From contig CAMOVY010000002.1 of the NCBI GenBank assembly GCA_946627905.1, forward strand, positions 1 through 24,480: a DNA stretch of 24,480 nt, in the 5' to 3' direction. The notes below the pieces were generated by a model. It made no database searches and was not told the DNA's origin. It saw nothing but the letters and a program-made list of their open reading frames with translations. The position numbers and the translations under genes are program-made. This document shows, in pieces, positions 7,093-13,918 of the stretch; within the stretch, counting starts at the first letter, position 1; each line of letters starts with the position of its first letter. The DNA comes from an uncultured Clostridia bacterium (GTDB lineage: Bacteria > Bacillota > Clostridia > Christensenellales > Borkfalkiaceae).

Positions 7093-8460
7093 TTACAAAA
7101 GCGCGATGGCGACCGAGCAGTAAATGATTAAAGACAGCGCGTCTACAATCGTGGTTATGAACGGCGAAGCGACGACCGCGGGGTCAAGCCTACACTTTTT
7201 GGCGATAAGGGGAAGGCAACACCCTACGAATTTCGCCATAACGATTGTCGTAAACAGTACGCCCGAAACGATTGCCGCTATGCTTAACGAAATGTCGTTA
7301 TACAGGCTGTCTATAAGCATTAACTTCGCAAAGCACACGATAGAAACGGTCAAAGCAAGCAATACGGAAACGCGCAGTTCCTTCCATATGATTTTGAAAA
7401 TGTCTTTAAATTCTATTTCGTTTAAAGCGAGCGCACGTATTACGGTAACCGAAGACTGTCCGCCGGCGTTGCCCGCGGTATCCATAAGCATAGGCACGAA
7501 AGCGTAAAGCACGGCGCTTTTCGCCGTCAGTTTTTCTTCGTAGCCCGACAGTATCATACTCGTAAAAGTCGCGGAAATCATAAGAAGTAATAGCCACGGA
7601 ATACGCGCTTTCCATATATTCCACACCGATTGCTTAAGGTAAGGTTTTTCGGTCGGCAAAATAGCCGCCATCTTCTGGATATCTTCGGTGGCTTCTTCTT
7701 GTAAAACGTCGACCGCGTCGTCTACGGTAACTATACCCACGATACAGCCTTCTTTATCCACGACGGGAAGGGCTAAAAAGTCGTACTTTGAAAGCTTCAT
7801 AGCCACGTCTTCTTTGTCTTCCAAAGTTTCTACGGAAATAGGCGAGTCGTCCATTACGTCGCGGATAATATCCGTCATCTGGGAAAGCAAAAGTTTTTTG
7901 ACCGTGGCAACGCCTATAAGGTGCTTTTTGCCGTCGGTTACGTAGCAGGTGTAAATGGTTTCGGAATTTATGCCCGTTCTGCGTATCTTATCGAACGCCT
8001 GCGCTACGGTCATATCCGCGGACAGGGCGACGAACTCCGTCGTCATAATAGAGCCTGCGGAGTCGTCGGGATATTCTAACAGTTCGTTGAGTTGCTTGCG
8101 GTTTTCGGGCGTAGAAGAGGCTAAAATACGCTTAACCACGTTCGCGGGCATCTCTTCGATAATGTCGACAGTGTCGTCCAAAAACATATCGTCGATAACC
8201 GCTTTAAGTTCGGTATCCGAAAAGGATTTTATAAGGTGTTCCTGCGTGTCGGAATCTATCTCGACGAAAACGTCGCTGGCGAGTTCTTTGGGGAGGAGTC
8301 TAAAAAACCGTATCTGGTCTTTATCGCCTAGGGTTTCTTCCATAAACGCCGCGATATCCGTAGGTTCCATATCGAGAAGAAGAATTCTTAAATCTGCGTA
8401 TTTGCGGTTTTCGTAAAAAGCGGTCAGTTTCTCAAATAAAACTTCCATTTCTTCGGTCAT
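7093..8460 (-). CDS. mgtE: Magnesium transporter MgtE
   Basis: A homodimeric Mg2+ channel of the cytoplasmic membrane, 455 aa, the usual length. It has the N domain of short helical repeats (about 1-130), a pair of CBS domains (about 131-255) that sense cytosolic Mg2+, and a five-helix pore domain from about residue 285. The pore signature MDTAGNAGGQSS is present. The start has AAGGAGG seven bases upstream. Expression is evidently controlled by the M-box riboswitch in the leader, so transcription stops early when Mg2+ is plentiful. It is a single-gene transcript, or at most runs into the GT8 unit. Confidence 0.96.
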   Translation of the reverse strand: MTEEMEVLFEKLTAFYENRKYADLRILLLDMEPTDIAAFMEETLGDKDQIRFFRLLPKELASDVFVEIDSDTQEHLIKSFSDTELKAVIDDMFLDDTVDIIEEMPANVVKRILASSTPENRKQLNELLEYPDDSAGSIMTTEFVALSADMTVAQAFDKIRRTGINSETIYTCYVTDGKKHLIGVATVKKLLLSQMTDIIRDVMDDSPISVETLEDKEDVAMKLSKYDFLALPVVDKEGCIVGIVTVDDAVDVLQEEATEDIQKMAAILPTEKPYLKQSVWNIWKARIPWLLLLMISATFTSMILSGYEEKLTAKSAVLYAFVPMLMDTAGNAGGQSSVTVIRALALNEIEFKDIFKIIWKELRVSVLLALTVSIVCFAKLMLIDSLYNDISLSIAAIVSGVLFTTIVMAKFVGCCLPLIAKKCRLDPAVVASPFITTIVDALSLIIYCSVAIALL

Positions 8461-8472
8461 AACGCGCCTCCT

Positions 8473-8509
8473 TTTTTAACCGCGGATAAGTCTTTTTTAC
8501 GGTTAAAAA
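8473..8509 (-). promoter_or_regulatory. Second leader hairpin abutting the mgtE ribosome binding site
   Basis: On the minus strand TTTTTAACCG (8509-8500) is perfectly complementary to CGGTTAAAAA (8482-8473). The 10-bp stem has a 17-nt loop. The 5' arm is the U run plus following bases of the terminator at 8506-8530, and the 3' arm ends one base short of the AAGGAGG of mgtE. Confidence 0.55.
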
Positions 8510-8530
8510 TCCCCGCCGAAATCCGACGGG
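8506..8530 (-). terminator. Riboswitch-controlled intrinsic terminator in the mgtE leader
   Basis: On the minus strand CCCGTCG and CGGCGGG form a 7-bp stem (one G.U), followed by GGATTTTT. It lies just after the M-box aptamer and before the mgtE ribosome binding site, the usual expression-platform position. Confidence 0.8.
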
Positions 8531-8547
8531 TAATATATACGAAAACT

Positions 8548-8703
8548 TTTCGCAACCATTCTGGCTTTAGCACCGTAGGGCTGTGTAATTGCGTTGGAAT
8601 AAGCCTTGTTTTCGACCAACTCTGTTAACCTTCTAATGGTGTCTCCACCACTTCGCGGTAGCAATCCGTATCCCTATGGTAGCCTTACCTACCGGACGAC
8701 GTA
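8548..8703 (-). promoter_or_regulatory. M-box (ykoK leader) Mg2+ riboswitch aptamer
   Basis: The minus-strand leader has the conserved M-box blocks in order: GGTAGGTAAGGCTACC, GGATACGGATTGCTACCG, GGAGACACCA, AACAGAGTTGG, CCTACGGTGCTAAAGCC. Each corresponds to a conserved segment of the published M-box consensus (GTTAGGTGAGGCTCC ... GATAC ... CTGCC ... GAGACGCCAATGGGT ... AACAG ... CAGTGCTAAAGC). It lies upstream of mgtE, the commonest M-box target, and is followed by a terminator. In known M-boxes Mg2+ compacts the aptamer and favours the terminator. The exact P1 boundaries are approximate. Confidence 0.93.
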
Positions 8704-8717
8704 TTTAATTTATTTTC

Positions 8718-8746
8718 AGTTTACTCTTTTTATATAATATTGTCAA
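8718..8746 (-). promoter_or_regulatory. Sigma-A promoter for the M-box/mgtE transcript
   Basis: On the minus strand a perfect TTGACA (8746-8741), 17 bases, TAAACT (8723-8718). The predicted transcript start near 8711 is just upstream of the aptamer, giving a leader of about 250 nt. Confidence 0.75.
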
Positions 8747-8788
8747 CGATATTAAAGAAATTTAACGCTAAAATTTTTCTTTGTGGGT

Positions 8789-9244
8789 TCAGCGCTCTTC
8801 CGCGGAAATTATCGTATAGGTTATTTCGTGATTAACTTCTTTTAACGCCGCGTAAAAATCCCGATAATATTTTTCGTTTATCACGGCGACGGAATATTTT
8901 TCGTCCTTAAAATACATAACGAGTTTATTCTGCGCCTTAAATTCCGTTAACTGAAAAATAGTCGCAATATCCGTTTTAAAAAATATCAGCCCGAATCGGC
9001 AGTATAAAAATTTGCCGCACACTACATATCTGCCGTACAACAGGGCGGATACCGCGAGAATAAACGGCACGACGGACAGCGTTGCGACGGCAACGGCAAA
9101 AACAAACCTTGGGGTTTCGGTTTGATAGAATTTCACCGCGTCGTAAACATTAACCGCAGCCGCCGCCGCGAACAGCAGCGCCGTGGCGATAATAAGCGTA
9201 ATTACCGGCGCGGAATATTCGAAAGGAAATTTTTTTATTTTCAT
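8789..9244 (-). CDS. Small membrane protein with a PH-like C-terminal domain, unknown function
   Basis: A 151-aa protein of unknown role. Two hydrophobic segments (about residues 10-32 and 45-70) form a hairpin in the membrane. They are followed by a soluble beta-rich part (about 72-151: YVVCGKFLYCRFGLIFFK ... NEKYYRDFYAALKE) resembling bacterial PH-like domains found in two-helix membrane proteins. No catalytic motif is visible. The ATG at 9244 has no Shine-Dalgarno, and the promoter at 9254-9282 predicts a transcript starting only about three bases before it, so the mRNA appears leaderless. No other in-frame ATG exists before residue 109. The gene stands alone upstream of the M-box promoter. 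Confidence 0.7.
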   Translation of the reverse strand: MKIKKFPFEYSAPVITLIIATALLFAAAAAVNVYDAVKFYQTETPRFVFAVAVATLSVVPFILAVSALLYGRYVVCGKFLYCRFGLIFFKTDIATIFQLTEFKAQNKLVMYFKDEKYSVAVINEKYYRDFYAALKEVNHEITYTIISAEER

Positions 9245-9253
9245 AACAATTAT

Positions 9254-9282
9254 ATTGTACCACTATATTTTCCGTTATTCAA
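9254..9282 (-). promoter_or_regulatory. Promoter implying a leaderless transcript for the 8789-9244 gene
   Basis: On the minus strand TTGAAT (9282-9277), 17 bases, TACAAT (9259-9254). The normal start distance puts +1 near 9247, against an ATG at 9244. Confidence 0.6.
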
Positions 9283-9358
9283 GTAAAATAAACGCTTTTC
9301 GCCGCTTTTGCTGCGTAGCCTAAAAGCCCCGTAAGTGCGAAATGCTATGTGCTAAACA

Positions 9359-9387
9359 TTGACTTGGAACTAAAATTGTGGTATCAT
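9359..9387 (+). promoter_or_regulatory. Sigma-A promoter for the CvpA-like gene and downstream operon
   Basis: TTGACT (9359-9364), 17 bases, TATCAT (9382-9387). The predicted start near 9394 precedes the AAGGAGAG site of the ATG at 9418 and rules out the in-frame ATG at 9349. Confidence 0.7.
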
Positions 9388-9417
9388 AAATTTAACGTTT
9401 TTAAGGAGAGTGCGGCA

Positions 9418-10002
9418 ATGATTACTGCGGATATTATAGTTTTGATTGCGCTTGCGGCGTGTATAATACTCGGCGCGGGACTTGGATTCGGTAAAGGACT
9501 TCGCTTTATTACGGGCGGAATAGTCGGTAAAATAATATCGCTCGTAATATGCTATTTCCTTTTCGGTATCGTGCTGAATTTCGGGTTTGTGCAGGACCTT
9601 TTGCTTAAGTTTACCACGGCGCTTAACGATAACGGCAGTTGGATATGCAATCTTCTTTTAAGCATACGTATAGACCTTATCGTATTTGCGGTAGTGCTTT
9701 TTATCGTCGTTCAACTTTTAAGAAAACTCGTCGTCTACATAATCGCTAATATTATGCAGATAGACAATAAAGTTATAAGCGTTATAAACAGGCTGATGGG
9801 AATAGTTCTGCTTGCGGCGTTCGTCGCTATCATAACGCTGATAGTCTTCCAGATAATAGCGTGGATTTCGGGTACGGACGGCGCTTTCTACTCTAATTTA
9901 GACGGCAGCGCTTTCGGACTTGATAAACTTTTCGTCAACAATCCGTTAAATTCCGTTTTTGAAAGCATAAGGATGGAATTTGCGGGCGGTGCGGGCGAAT
10001 AA
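9418..10002 (+). CDS. CvpA-family-like membrane protein
   Basis: A 194-aa integral membrane protein with four hydrophobic segments (about residues 4-26, 36-58, 88-108, 128-150) and a soluble C-terminal tail. The glycine-rich GAGLGFGKGLRFITGG between the first two helices resembles the loop in the CvpA (colicin V production) family. CvpA-like proteins are widespread, but their molecular function in Gram-positives is not settled. AAGGAGAG stands seven bases before the chosen ATG. The thioesterase gene follows after 28 bp, so they are likely co-transcribed. Family assignment rests on topology and the Gly-rich loop, so it is moderate. Confidence 0.65.
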   Translation: MITADIIVLIALAACIILGAGLGFGKGLRFITGGIVGKIISLVICYFLFGIVLNFGFVQDLLLKFTTALNDNGSWICNLLLSIRIDLIVFAVVLFIVVQLLRKLVVYIIANIMQIDNKVISVINRLMGIVLLAAFVAIITLIVFQIIAWISGTDGAFYSNLDGSAFGLDKLFVNNPLNSVFESIRMEFAGGAGE

Positions 10003-10030
10003 CAGTCTAAACAGTTTATAAGGACAAATT

Positions 10031-10762
10031 ATGAAATACGTATATAAAACACGCGTGCCGTTTTCGCAAACGGGCGTCAGCGAAGGCATTTCCGTTATAG
10101 GTGCGGCACAGATGATAGAAGACAACGTGTGCGCGTTTTTTGCCGAGTTCGGTAAAGACAGTGCCACGTTAAACGCAAAATACAACGCCGTATGGATGTT
10201 CGTTAAAAACAAACTGCGTAAACTTGCGGTAGCAAAGTGGAACGAAAAAATAACAATCGAGTCTTTTATTACGCGAATTACCGCCGCCACCGTTGTAGTG
10301 GATACCATGATTAAAAACGCCGCGGGCGAAACGTCGGTATATGCGAGAACGGAAGTTTGCGTTATCGATCTTACTTCCCAACGCATACGCCGCATTGCGT
10401 CGGTGGAGTTTCCCGAAGATATGGAAATTTACCCAACGGAAGCGGATTTTGATTTCGAGCGGTTCGATACCGACGGGGTAAGCCCCGTATACGGGCTTAA
10501 CGTGCCGCCCGCTTCGATAGATTTTTGTATGCACGTAAACAACGTGGAATACTTGCGTTTCATATTAAATGCGTCTTCGGTGGAGCGGGAACTTTCCGCG
10601 CCGATAAAAGAGGCGGAAATACATTTCTTAAATCAGGCGCGCGAAGGGGAGCGTATAACCGTTTCGGAGAAAGAAACCGTATGCGGCACGGTATACGAAA
10701 TCGCTTGCGACGATAAAATCTGCGCGAGATGTAAAGTAAAGCGCAAATCAACACCACAATAA
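10031..10762 (+). CDS. Acyl-ACP thioesterase (FatA/FatB-type double hotdog)
   Basis: Hydrolyses acyl-ACP to free fatty acid in the cytoplasm; in Clostridia such enzymes may set membrane chain length or release fatty acids. The 243 aa correspond to two hotdog domains (about 1-130 and 150-243). The C-terminal signature reads IDFCMHVNNVEYL, matching the family's DxNxHVNNxxY except that the second catalytic position is C166 instead of Asn; D164, H168 and N170 are kept. SEGISVIGAAQMIEDN at the start is the first-domain helix. AGGA lies eight bases before the ATG. It follows the CvpA-like gene by 28 bp. Activity may be altered by the Asn-to-Cys change (see findings). Confidence 0.82.
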   Translation: MKYVYKTRVPFSQTGVSEGISVIGAAQMIEDNVCAFFAEFGKDSATLNAKYNAVWMFVKNKLRKLAVAKWNEKITIESFITRITAATVVVDTMIKNAAGETSVYARTEVCVIDLTSQRIRRIASVEFPEDMEIYPTEADFDFERFDTDGVSPVYGLNVPPASIDFCMHVNNVEYLRFILNASSVERELSAPIKEAEIHFLNQAREGERITVSEKETVCGTVYEIACDDKICARCKVKRKSTPQ

Positions 10763-10772
10763 CGGAATAAAA

Positions 10773-10817
10773 CCGATATCCCGTATTTAATTCGCCGTAT
10801 CGGCTTAAAATTTTTTT
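10773..10817 (+). terminator. Possible weak terminator after the thioesterase gene
   Basis: CCGATA (10773-10778) and TATCGG (10798-10803) can pair around a 19-nt loop, followed seven bases later by seven Ts (10811-10817). The stem is short and the loop large, so this is tentative. Confidence 0.3.
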
Positions 10818-10837
10818 CAACAAGAAGGCTTTTACCA

Positions 10838-10978
10838 ATGAAAAGACCATACTTGAAAGTGCAAATCCGCTTTGTCGGCGGATTTTCCGACGTCGTTCTG
10901 GCAAGCGGGATATTTTATCTTGACGAAGAATACGATTTTACCGTAAACGATATTTTTGAAGGCTGGTGGCTGAGATGA
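10838..10978 (+). CDS. Small ORF of 46 codons overlapping the secreted-protein gene
   Basis: Begins MKRPYLKVQIRFVGG and ends DIFEGWWLR. AGAAGG stands nine bases before its ATG. Its TGA stop (10976-10978) overlaps the ATG of the next gene (10975) in an ATGA arrangement, the classic sign of translational coupling. Codon choice (GGC, GAC, TTT, AAC) resembles the neighbours. I do not recognise the peptide; it has no clear signal sequence or membrane helix and ends in a Trp-Trp pair. It may be a real small protein or a leader peptide that couples translation of the secreted protein. A chance ORF cannot be excluded. Confidence 0.5.
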   Translation: MKRPYLKVQIRFVGGFSDVVLASGIFYLDEEYDFTVNDIFEGWWLR

Positions 10979-12300
10979 AAAAAGTCGCGTCTTTAATTTA
11001 TTCGTTTATTTTGGTTGTCTTATCGTTGTTTATCCTATCGCCCGTTTATTCCGTAAAATCGGAAGGAACAAATCTTATTATTAACGGTGATTTCAGCGAG
11101 GTAAGCGAAAGGAAGGTGGGTAAAAAAACGATTTATACTCTTAATCAATGGGACAATATAGGGTTTTCCCTTGTAGTGTCCGGTGATAGCAAGTATGTTA
11201 AAACTTCGATTTCGGAAAGCGGAGACCATGTATTAACGCCCACAAGTACACGTTCTTTAAATGCCGGCGTATATAAATTGAATTTCGACGCGATGGTTAG
11301 CGGTAACGCGGATATCAGTTTCAGATTAGACAGCGATACTTACGTTAATGAGACGATATCAGGGCAGGGCACGTTCGACACGTACGAATTTACTTTTACT
11401 TTAGAAGAGAGCGACGATTACGGATTGACTTTTTACGTCAGCAATTTTACCGAAGACGTTTCGCTTGACAATTTAGGGCTGTACTACCTTGGCGAAGGCG
11501 TAGCGGAACGCGATGCCGAAACGTTTGACGGCGAGAACGTGTTAACCGAATGGGGTGCGAGCATAAGGGCGCACGACACGATTTCGGGGCTCAGATTTAA
11601 AGGCAGAGTTAATAAAGCGTTTTTCGACGAGATTATCGCCTTATATCCCGATGCGGAAGCGGGCATGATAATCGCGCCGACCGATTTTCTCGTCGATTGC
11701 GATTTTACCGTATCCGCGCTAACCGCCGCCAAAGCGGTACAGATATGCACGGTTGACAGGTGGAATAACGAGCAGACGGCAGAAACCGATAATTATTACG
11801 GTTTTAACTGCGCTATCGTCAACGTGCTGCCTTATAATATTGACAGAAGATTTTCCGCTCGCAGTTTCGTAAGGTTTACCGAAAACGGAAACGTCAAATA
11901 CATCTACGGCGGCTACGAGGAGGCGGACAATGCCCGTTCTATCAAATACGTTGCCGAAGAAGCGCTTAAAGAAGCGCATATTTACGCGGATTACCAGATA
12001 GCGGCTATGCGTTATTTTTTGGATACCATTTATTATCCCGAAGCAACTTCGGTCAGCGAAACGGGCGGCGTATACGTGCTGGAATATTCGGGGATTACGG
12101 GCTATTTCGTGCTCGATTACGACAGGCAAGAGTACACCGTGTCGGTGAATTCGTTTAAGGTAAACGGTTCGGAAAGGGACTTTTCTTACGGCATGATATT
12201 ACTTTCCGAAAGCGCGGATATAGAAATTTCTTTTAGCATAACGGCAAACGGCGAATTAGACGGTTGCCCCGTAAAAGGCAAGATTTACAGGAACAGATAA
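10975..12300 (+). CDS. Secreted protein with N-terminal carbohydrate-binding-like jelly-roll domain, unknown function
   Basis: A 441-aa exported protein. MKK plus a hydrophobic core (VVLSLFILSPVYS) is a Sec signal peptide with likely cleavage near residue 26-30; no lipobox Cys and no LPXTG or C-terminal membrane anchor is seen. Residues about 33-170 begin NLIINGDFSE and look like a CBM4/CBM9-type jelly-roll carbohydrate-binding module. Residues about 180-350 (from GASIRAHDTISGLRFKGRV) form a second domain that I do not recognise, and the last ~80 residues look beta-rich. No glycosidase active site is evident. The start at 10975 is chosen over the GTG at 10966 because of the ATGA overlap with the preceding small ORF. 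It may bind glycans at or near the surface; this is inference. Confidence 0.75.
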   Translation: MKKVASLIYSFILVVLSLFILSPVYSVKSEGTNLIINGDFSEVSERKVGKKTIYTLNQWDNIGFSLVVSGDSKYVKTSISESGDHVLTPTSTRSLNAGVYKLNFDAMVSGNADISFRLDSDTYVNETISGQGTFDTYEFTFTLEESDDYGLTFYVSNFTEDVSLDNLGLYYLGEGVAERDAETFDGENVLTEWGASIRAHDTISGLRFKGRVNKAFFDEIIALYPDAEAGMIIAPTDFLVDCDFTVSALTAAKAVQICTVDRWNNEQTAETDNYYGFNCAIVNVLPYNIDRRFSARSFVRFTENGNVKYIYGGYEEADNARSIKYVAEEALKEAHIYADYQIAAMRYFLDTIYYPEATSVSETGGVYVLEYSGITGYFVLDYDRQEYTVSVNSFKVNGSERDFSYGMILLSESADIEISFSITANGELDGCPVKGKIYRNR

Positions 12301-12322
12301 CGGCGTACGGCAGGGCGTTCAA

Positions 12323-13285
12323 ATGATTTCAAAAACCAAAGGGCTTAATCTTCTCGGGCAATTTCTACTCCTTTCGGCAACCGTGGCGTGGGGGAGTTCT
12401 TTTATAATTTTAAAAGAAACCATAGACGCTTTACCCGCGCTATACGTTATCGGGATAAGGTTTTTAATCGCGGCAGTTATTATAGGCGTTGCGTTTTTTA
12501 AAAAAATCATCAAAATTGATAAAAAAACTTTTATTCACGGTACTATTTTAGGGTTGGTGCTTACAGGCGCTTACATTACGCAAACTTTGGGTTTAAAGTA
12601 TATCGGTGCGGGCAAAAACGCGTTCATTACTTCGCTGTACTGCGTTATGTGCCCGTTTATGATGTGGATAATGTTCGGCGTAAGACCTAAAAGTTATAAC
12701 GTTATATCTGCCGTGCTGTGCGTCGTCGGTATAGGGCTTGTGGCGATTTCCGGCGCGGAAGAAGACGACAATATGATTTTAGGCGCGACTTTGACTTTCG
12801 CCTGTGCGATTTTTTACGGGCTACAGATAGTGTTTACGGGTAAGTTTCACGAAAGTAAAAGCGACGTTATGCAACTGCTTTTTATTCAACTGTTGATTGT
12901 CGGCGTTTTGATTACCGCCTGTTCGCTTGCGTTCGAATTGCCGTTCTGCGGAATAGACGCATACAAAATAGGTTCGGAACAGGTGTGGAGAGTAATTTAT
13001 TTAACGCTTGTCTGTACTCTTTACGCGCAACTTGCGCAAATTTTAGGTTTGAAATTTACCGAATCCAATCAGGCGGCTATAATTCTTTCTTTGGAAGCGG
13101 TGTTCGGCGTGATATTCGCTATACTTATCGGGGACGAAAAGATAACGCCTACGCTTTGGGCGGGATTTGGAATAATTTTTATAGGTACGCTTTTGAGTGA
13201 ATTAAGGTTGGACGTTTTTAAACTTTTCAAAAAGAAAAGTAAACCTGTATCCGATACAGACGCGGAAAAAGAAGAATTAGAATAA
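12323..13285 (+). CDS. EamA/DMT-superfamily transporter
   Basis: A 320-aa integral membrane transporter of the drug/metabolite transporter superfamily, with ten predicted helices in two EamA repeats. The N-terminal WGSSFIILKETID and the second-repeat LEAVFGVIFAILIGDE are characteristic. The C-terminus is a charged tail (KKKSKPVSDTDAEKEELE). Substrates of such proteins range from amino acids to nucleosides and cannot be inferred here. The gene starts 22 bp after the secreted-protein stop with a weak ribosome binding site (AGGGC), consistent with being last in that operon. Confidence 0.9.
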   Translation: MISKTKGLNLLGQFLLLSATVAWGSSFIILKETIDALPALYVIGIRFLIAAVIIGVAFFKKIIKIDKKTFIHGTILGLVLTGAYITQTLGLKYIGAGKNAFITSLYCVMCPFMMWIMFGVRPKSYNVISAVLCVVGIGLVAISGAEEDDNMILGATLTFACAIFYGLQIVFTGKFHESKSDVMQLLFIQLLIVGVLITACSLAFELPFCGIDAYKIGSEQVWRVIYLTLVCTLYAQLAQILGLKFTESNQAAIILSLEAVFGVIFAILIGDEKITPTLWAGFGIIFIGTLLSELRLDVFKLFKKKSKPVSDTDAEKEELE

Positions 13286-13313
13286 AAAAATACCGCAACC
13301 CGCTCGAATTTGC

Positions 13314-13342
13314 TTGAAAAAAACCGCGGGATATGGTATCAT
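13314..13342 (+). promoter_or_regulatory. Promoter for tRNA-Val
   Basis: TTGAAA (13314-13319), 17 bases, TATCAT (13337-13342), ending 11 bp before the mature tRNA 5' end. Confidence 0.65.
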
Positions 13343-13353
13343 GATAAACGTTC

Positions 13354-13430
13354 GGGGACGTAGCTCAGTTGGTTAGAGCGCATGCTTGACATGCATGAGG
13401 TCATAAGTTCGAGCCTTACCGCCCCCACCA
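13354..13430 (+). tRNA. tRNA-Val (anticodon GAC)
   Basis: A complete cloverleaf with encoded CCA. The D stem is GCTC/GAGC, the anticodon stem CATGC/GCATG with loop TTGACAT (anticodon GAC), and the T loop TTCGAGC. The acceptor stem GGGGACG pairs with CGCCCCC except A5.C68, and the T stem ATAAG/CTTAC has a mismatch A49.C65. Both mismatches are C where U would restore pairing. Everything else is canonical, and a promoter and terminator flank it. Confidence 0.93.
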
Positions 13431-13434
13431 CGTC

Positions 13435-13463
13435 AGAGCAAGGCTTTTTGGTCTTGCTCTTTT
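13435..13463 (+). terminator. Terminator after tRNA-Val
   Basis: AGAGCAAG (13435-13442) and CTTGCTCT (13453-13460) form an 8-bp stem with a 10-nt loop, followed by TTTG. The right arm can alternatively pair with AAAAGAGCAA at 13471-13480. Confidence 0.65.
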
Positions 13464-13506
13464 GCTACTCAAAAGAGCAAAGACGGTACAGCCTGCTTTT
13501 CCTTTT

Positions 13507-13534
13507 CCCGAAAAGTTCTTCGATACTTTTCGGG
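13507..13534. other. Unassigned perfect hairpin between the two tRNA genes
   Basis: CCCGAAAAGT (13507-13516) and ACTTTTCGGG (13525-13534) form a 10-bp perfect stem with an 8-nt loop. There is no T run after it on either strand and no ORF around it. Confidence 0.5.
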
Positions 13535-13590
13535 AGCCCTGTTTATATGATAGTTGTTTCGGGCAAATACGTAGTGGCAAGGCGACTTTA

Positions 13591-13624
13591 GAAAACGGTT
13601 GACAAAATTTTGTCAACCGTTTTC
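13591..13624. terminator. 34-bp perfect palindrome, terminator for tRNA-Arg
   Basis: GAAAACGGTTGACAAAA and its exact complement, immediately 3' of tRNA-Arg on the minus strand. The GAAAAC/GTTTTC ends supply short A/T runs in both directions. Confidence 0.75.
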
Positions 13625-13626
13625 GT

Positions 13627-13701
13627 TGGTACTCCCTGCGGGAATCGAACCCACAACTGTCCCTTAGGAGGGGACTGTTATATCCATTTAACTAAGGAAG
13701 C
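13627..13701 (-). tRNA. tRNA-Arg (anticodon CCU)
   Basis: A complete cloverleaf with encoded CCA on the minus strand. The acceptor is GCTTCCT/AGGGAGT (with G1.U72 and a U.G pair), the D stem GTTA/TAAC, the anticodon stem GTCCC/GGGAC with loop CTCCTAA (anticodon CCU, reading AGG), and the T stem GTGGG/CCCGC with loop TTCGATT. It is convergent with tRNA-Val. Confidence 0.95.
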
Positions 13702-13730
13702 GGAATATTATTCAATTTTTTCGTAAAAGT

Positions 13731-13759
13731 AGTATAGCACATTTTAATTAAAACTGCAA
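13731..13759 (-). promoter_or_regulatory. Promoter for tRNA-Arg
   Basis: On the minus strand TTGCAG (13759-13754), 17 bases, TATACT (13736-13731). The -10 is preceded by TGC, making an extended -10 element. Confidence 0.7.
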
Positions 13760-13918
13760 ACGCATATAAGGGTTTATTTTTTATTATTTCGTTTTTTGGT
13801 TTTTTAAGTATAAAAATTCTGCGGCAGGGTAAAATCGGAACATAATAAACAGGTGGCGTGGACAGAAGATTTTTACATATAATAAAGTAAGGAAATTCGG
13901 TTTACGCAAAAGGACTTT

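Noticed and set aside
7955..8416. Open frame of 153 codons on the plus strand inside mgtE.
   Set aside because: Antisense shadow of the CBS/N domain of mgtE, serine-rich with no recognisable domain.
9349..9417. Start of the CvpA-like gene at the in-frame ATG at 9349.
   Set aside because: It is upstream of the promoter at 9359-9387 and lacks an SD; the ATG at 9418 has AAGGAGAG.
10966..10974. GTG start at 10966 for the secreted protein.
   Set aside because: It would add only three residues (MAE) before a normal MKK signal peptide; the ATGA overlap with the small ORF favours the ATG at 10975.
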